Shown: piece after piece, positions 5,108 to 5,479 of the stretch
Layout of the letters: the number at the start of each line of letters is the position of its first letter
Position numbering within the stretch: the first letter of the stretch is position 1
Source of the DNA: an uncultured Clostridia bacterium
GTDB lineage: Bacteria; Bacillota; Clostridia; Oscillospirales; Acutalibacteraceae
Direction of reading: 5' to 3'
Assembly (NCBI GenBank): GCA_946187095.1
Contig: CAMHPW010000091.1
Span: forward strand, 1-5,479
Length of the DNA: 5,479 nucleotides
Position numbers and translations under genes: made by a program
Notes under the pieces: model-generated
Told to the model about the DNA's origin: nothing
The model's input: only the letters and a program-made list of their open reading frames with translations
Database searches by the model: none

Positions 5108-5479
5108 ATGTTTGTGCAAAAAGGAGATATCAGGATCATAACGGCAAAAGCCGAAAATATAGAGATAAATAAAAAATTGAAAACATCTATGGCTTCTAAT
5201 GATTCAAGCTTGGAAAATTTAATGGTAAGTGAAGATTTATTCATTAAGGTTGCTACATTGGCAAGCGCTGTTATTTGTATTATGACCACTGGCCTTAATA
5301 TTATCACTTCATTATTAAATGAGGATAAACGTTTAACTTTGACTTTTGGCTATAGTAAAGGAAATTCATCTCTCTCAGAAATACTTATGAATCATACGAT
5401 GATTTATATATTATTAATAATTATTATTTTATTCAATTCTTTACTCTTCATTCTTCACGATTCACTTATTTATGGTTGC
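5108..5479 (+). CDS. Membrane protein, 5' part only (runs off the right edge)
   Basis: One frame stays open from the ATG at 5108 to the end of the window, giving 124 residues. Residues 1-43 are polar and charged (KAENIEINKKLK, then SNDSSLENL) with no signal peptide. Residues about 45-70 form a first membrane span (FIKVATLASAVICIMTTGLN). A polar stretch of about 25 residues follows (NEDKRLTLTFGYSKGNSS), then a second span at about 97-117 (IYILLIIIILFNSLLF). I do not recognise the family. The codons are AT-rich (many TTA, ATA, AAT), unlike the operon to the left, which suggests different ancestry. The start is uncertain. The ATG at 5108 lies about 5 bases after the predicted transcription start and has no ribosome binding site. 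A strong AAGGAG at 5121-5126 lies inside the frame but is followed at normal spacing only by ATC or ATA. The next in-frame ATG is at 5189. Confidence 0.65.
   Translation, partial: MFVQKGDIRIITAKAENIEINKKLKTSMASNDSSLENLMVSEDLFIKVATLASAVICIMTTGLNIITSLLNEDKRLTLTFGYSKGNSSLSEILMNHTMIYILLIIIILFNSLLFILHDSLIYGC

Noticed and set aside
5056..5307. Minus-strand open frame over the promoter and start of the membrane-protein gene
   Set aside because: It is opposite a strong promoter and an open frame with two clear membrane spans; its own start has no ribosome binding site.
1..5479. CRISPR array, tRNA, rRNA or riboswitch
   Set aside because: No regularly spaced short direct repeats, no cloverleaf and no conserved RNA core were seen on either strand.

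Overview
The window looks like chromosomal DNA of a gut-type, Gram-positive Clostridia bacterium (Oscillospiraceae/Lachnospiraceae-like). The reasons are good AGGAGG Shine-Dalgarno sites, SipW-type signal peptides, a PPTGD sorting signal, BspA-type leucine-rich repeats and the ITINGG beta-repeat style of surface protein. This assignment comes from protein style alone; no rRNA or other marker gene is present.

Layout. (1) Positions 1 to about 1681, minus strand: the damaged coding region of a large surface protein. It has no visible signal peptide, carries two frameshifts of opposite sign (about 337-340 and 131-137), and runs off the left edge. (2) Positions 1695-4706, plus strand: four closely spaced genes that look like one operon. 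They are a 210-aa SipW-type exported protein, a 105-aa protein with a SipW-like N-terminus and a PPTGD cell-wall sorting signal, a 208-aa SipW-type TasA/camelysin-like protein, and a 429-aa paralogue of the third gene with BspA-type leucine-rich repeats added at its C-terminus. (3) Positions about 4751-4890: the left end and first codons of an IS3-like insertion sequence, with a strong hairpin over the ribosome binding site and a frameshift at a run of seven A. (4) Positions 4891-5067: AT-rich intergenic DNA with no gene seen. (5) Positions 5068-5479: a near-consensus promoter and the start of an AT-rich membrane-protein gene that runs off the right edge.

How the genes may work together. In Bacillus the tapA-sipW-tasA operon exports fibre subunits through the dedicated signal peptidase SipW. 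Here three proteins have SipW-type signal peptides, and a fourth small protein has a related N-terminus plus a sortase-type tail. My working model is a surface-fibre locus in which the small protein is a wall tether, the 208-aa protein a fibre subunit, and the LRR fusion an adhesive version of it. No signal peptidase or sortase lies in the window, so both would have to be encoded elsewhere. The model is inference.

The most unusual points are the near-zero-length head-to-head junction at about 1681-1695, which looks like a rearrangement breakpoint, and the tandem duplication whose second copy has gained an LRR domain exactly at the C-terminus of the first.
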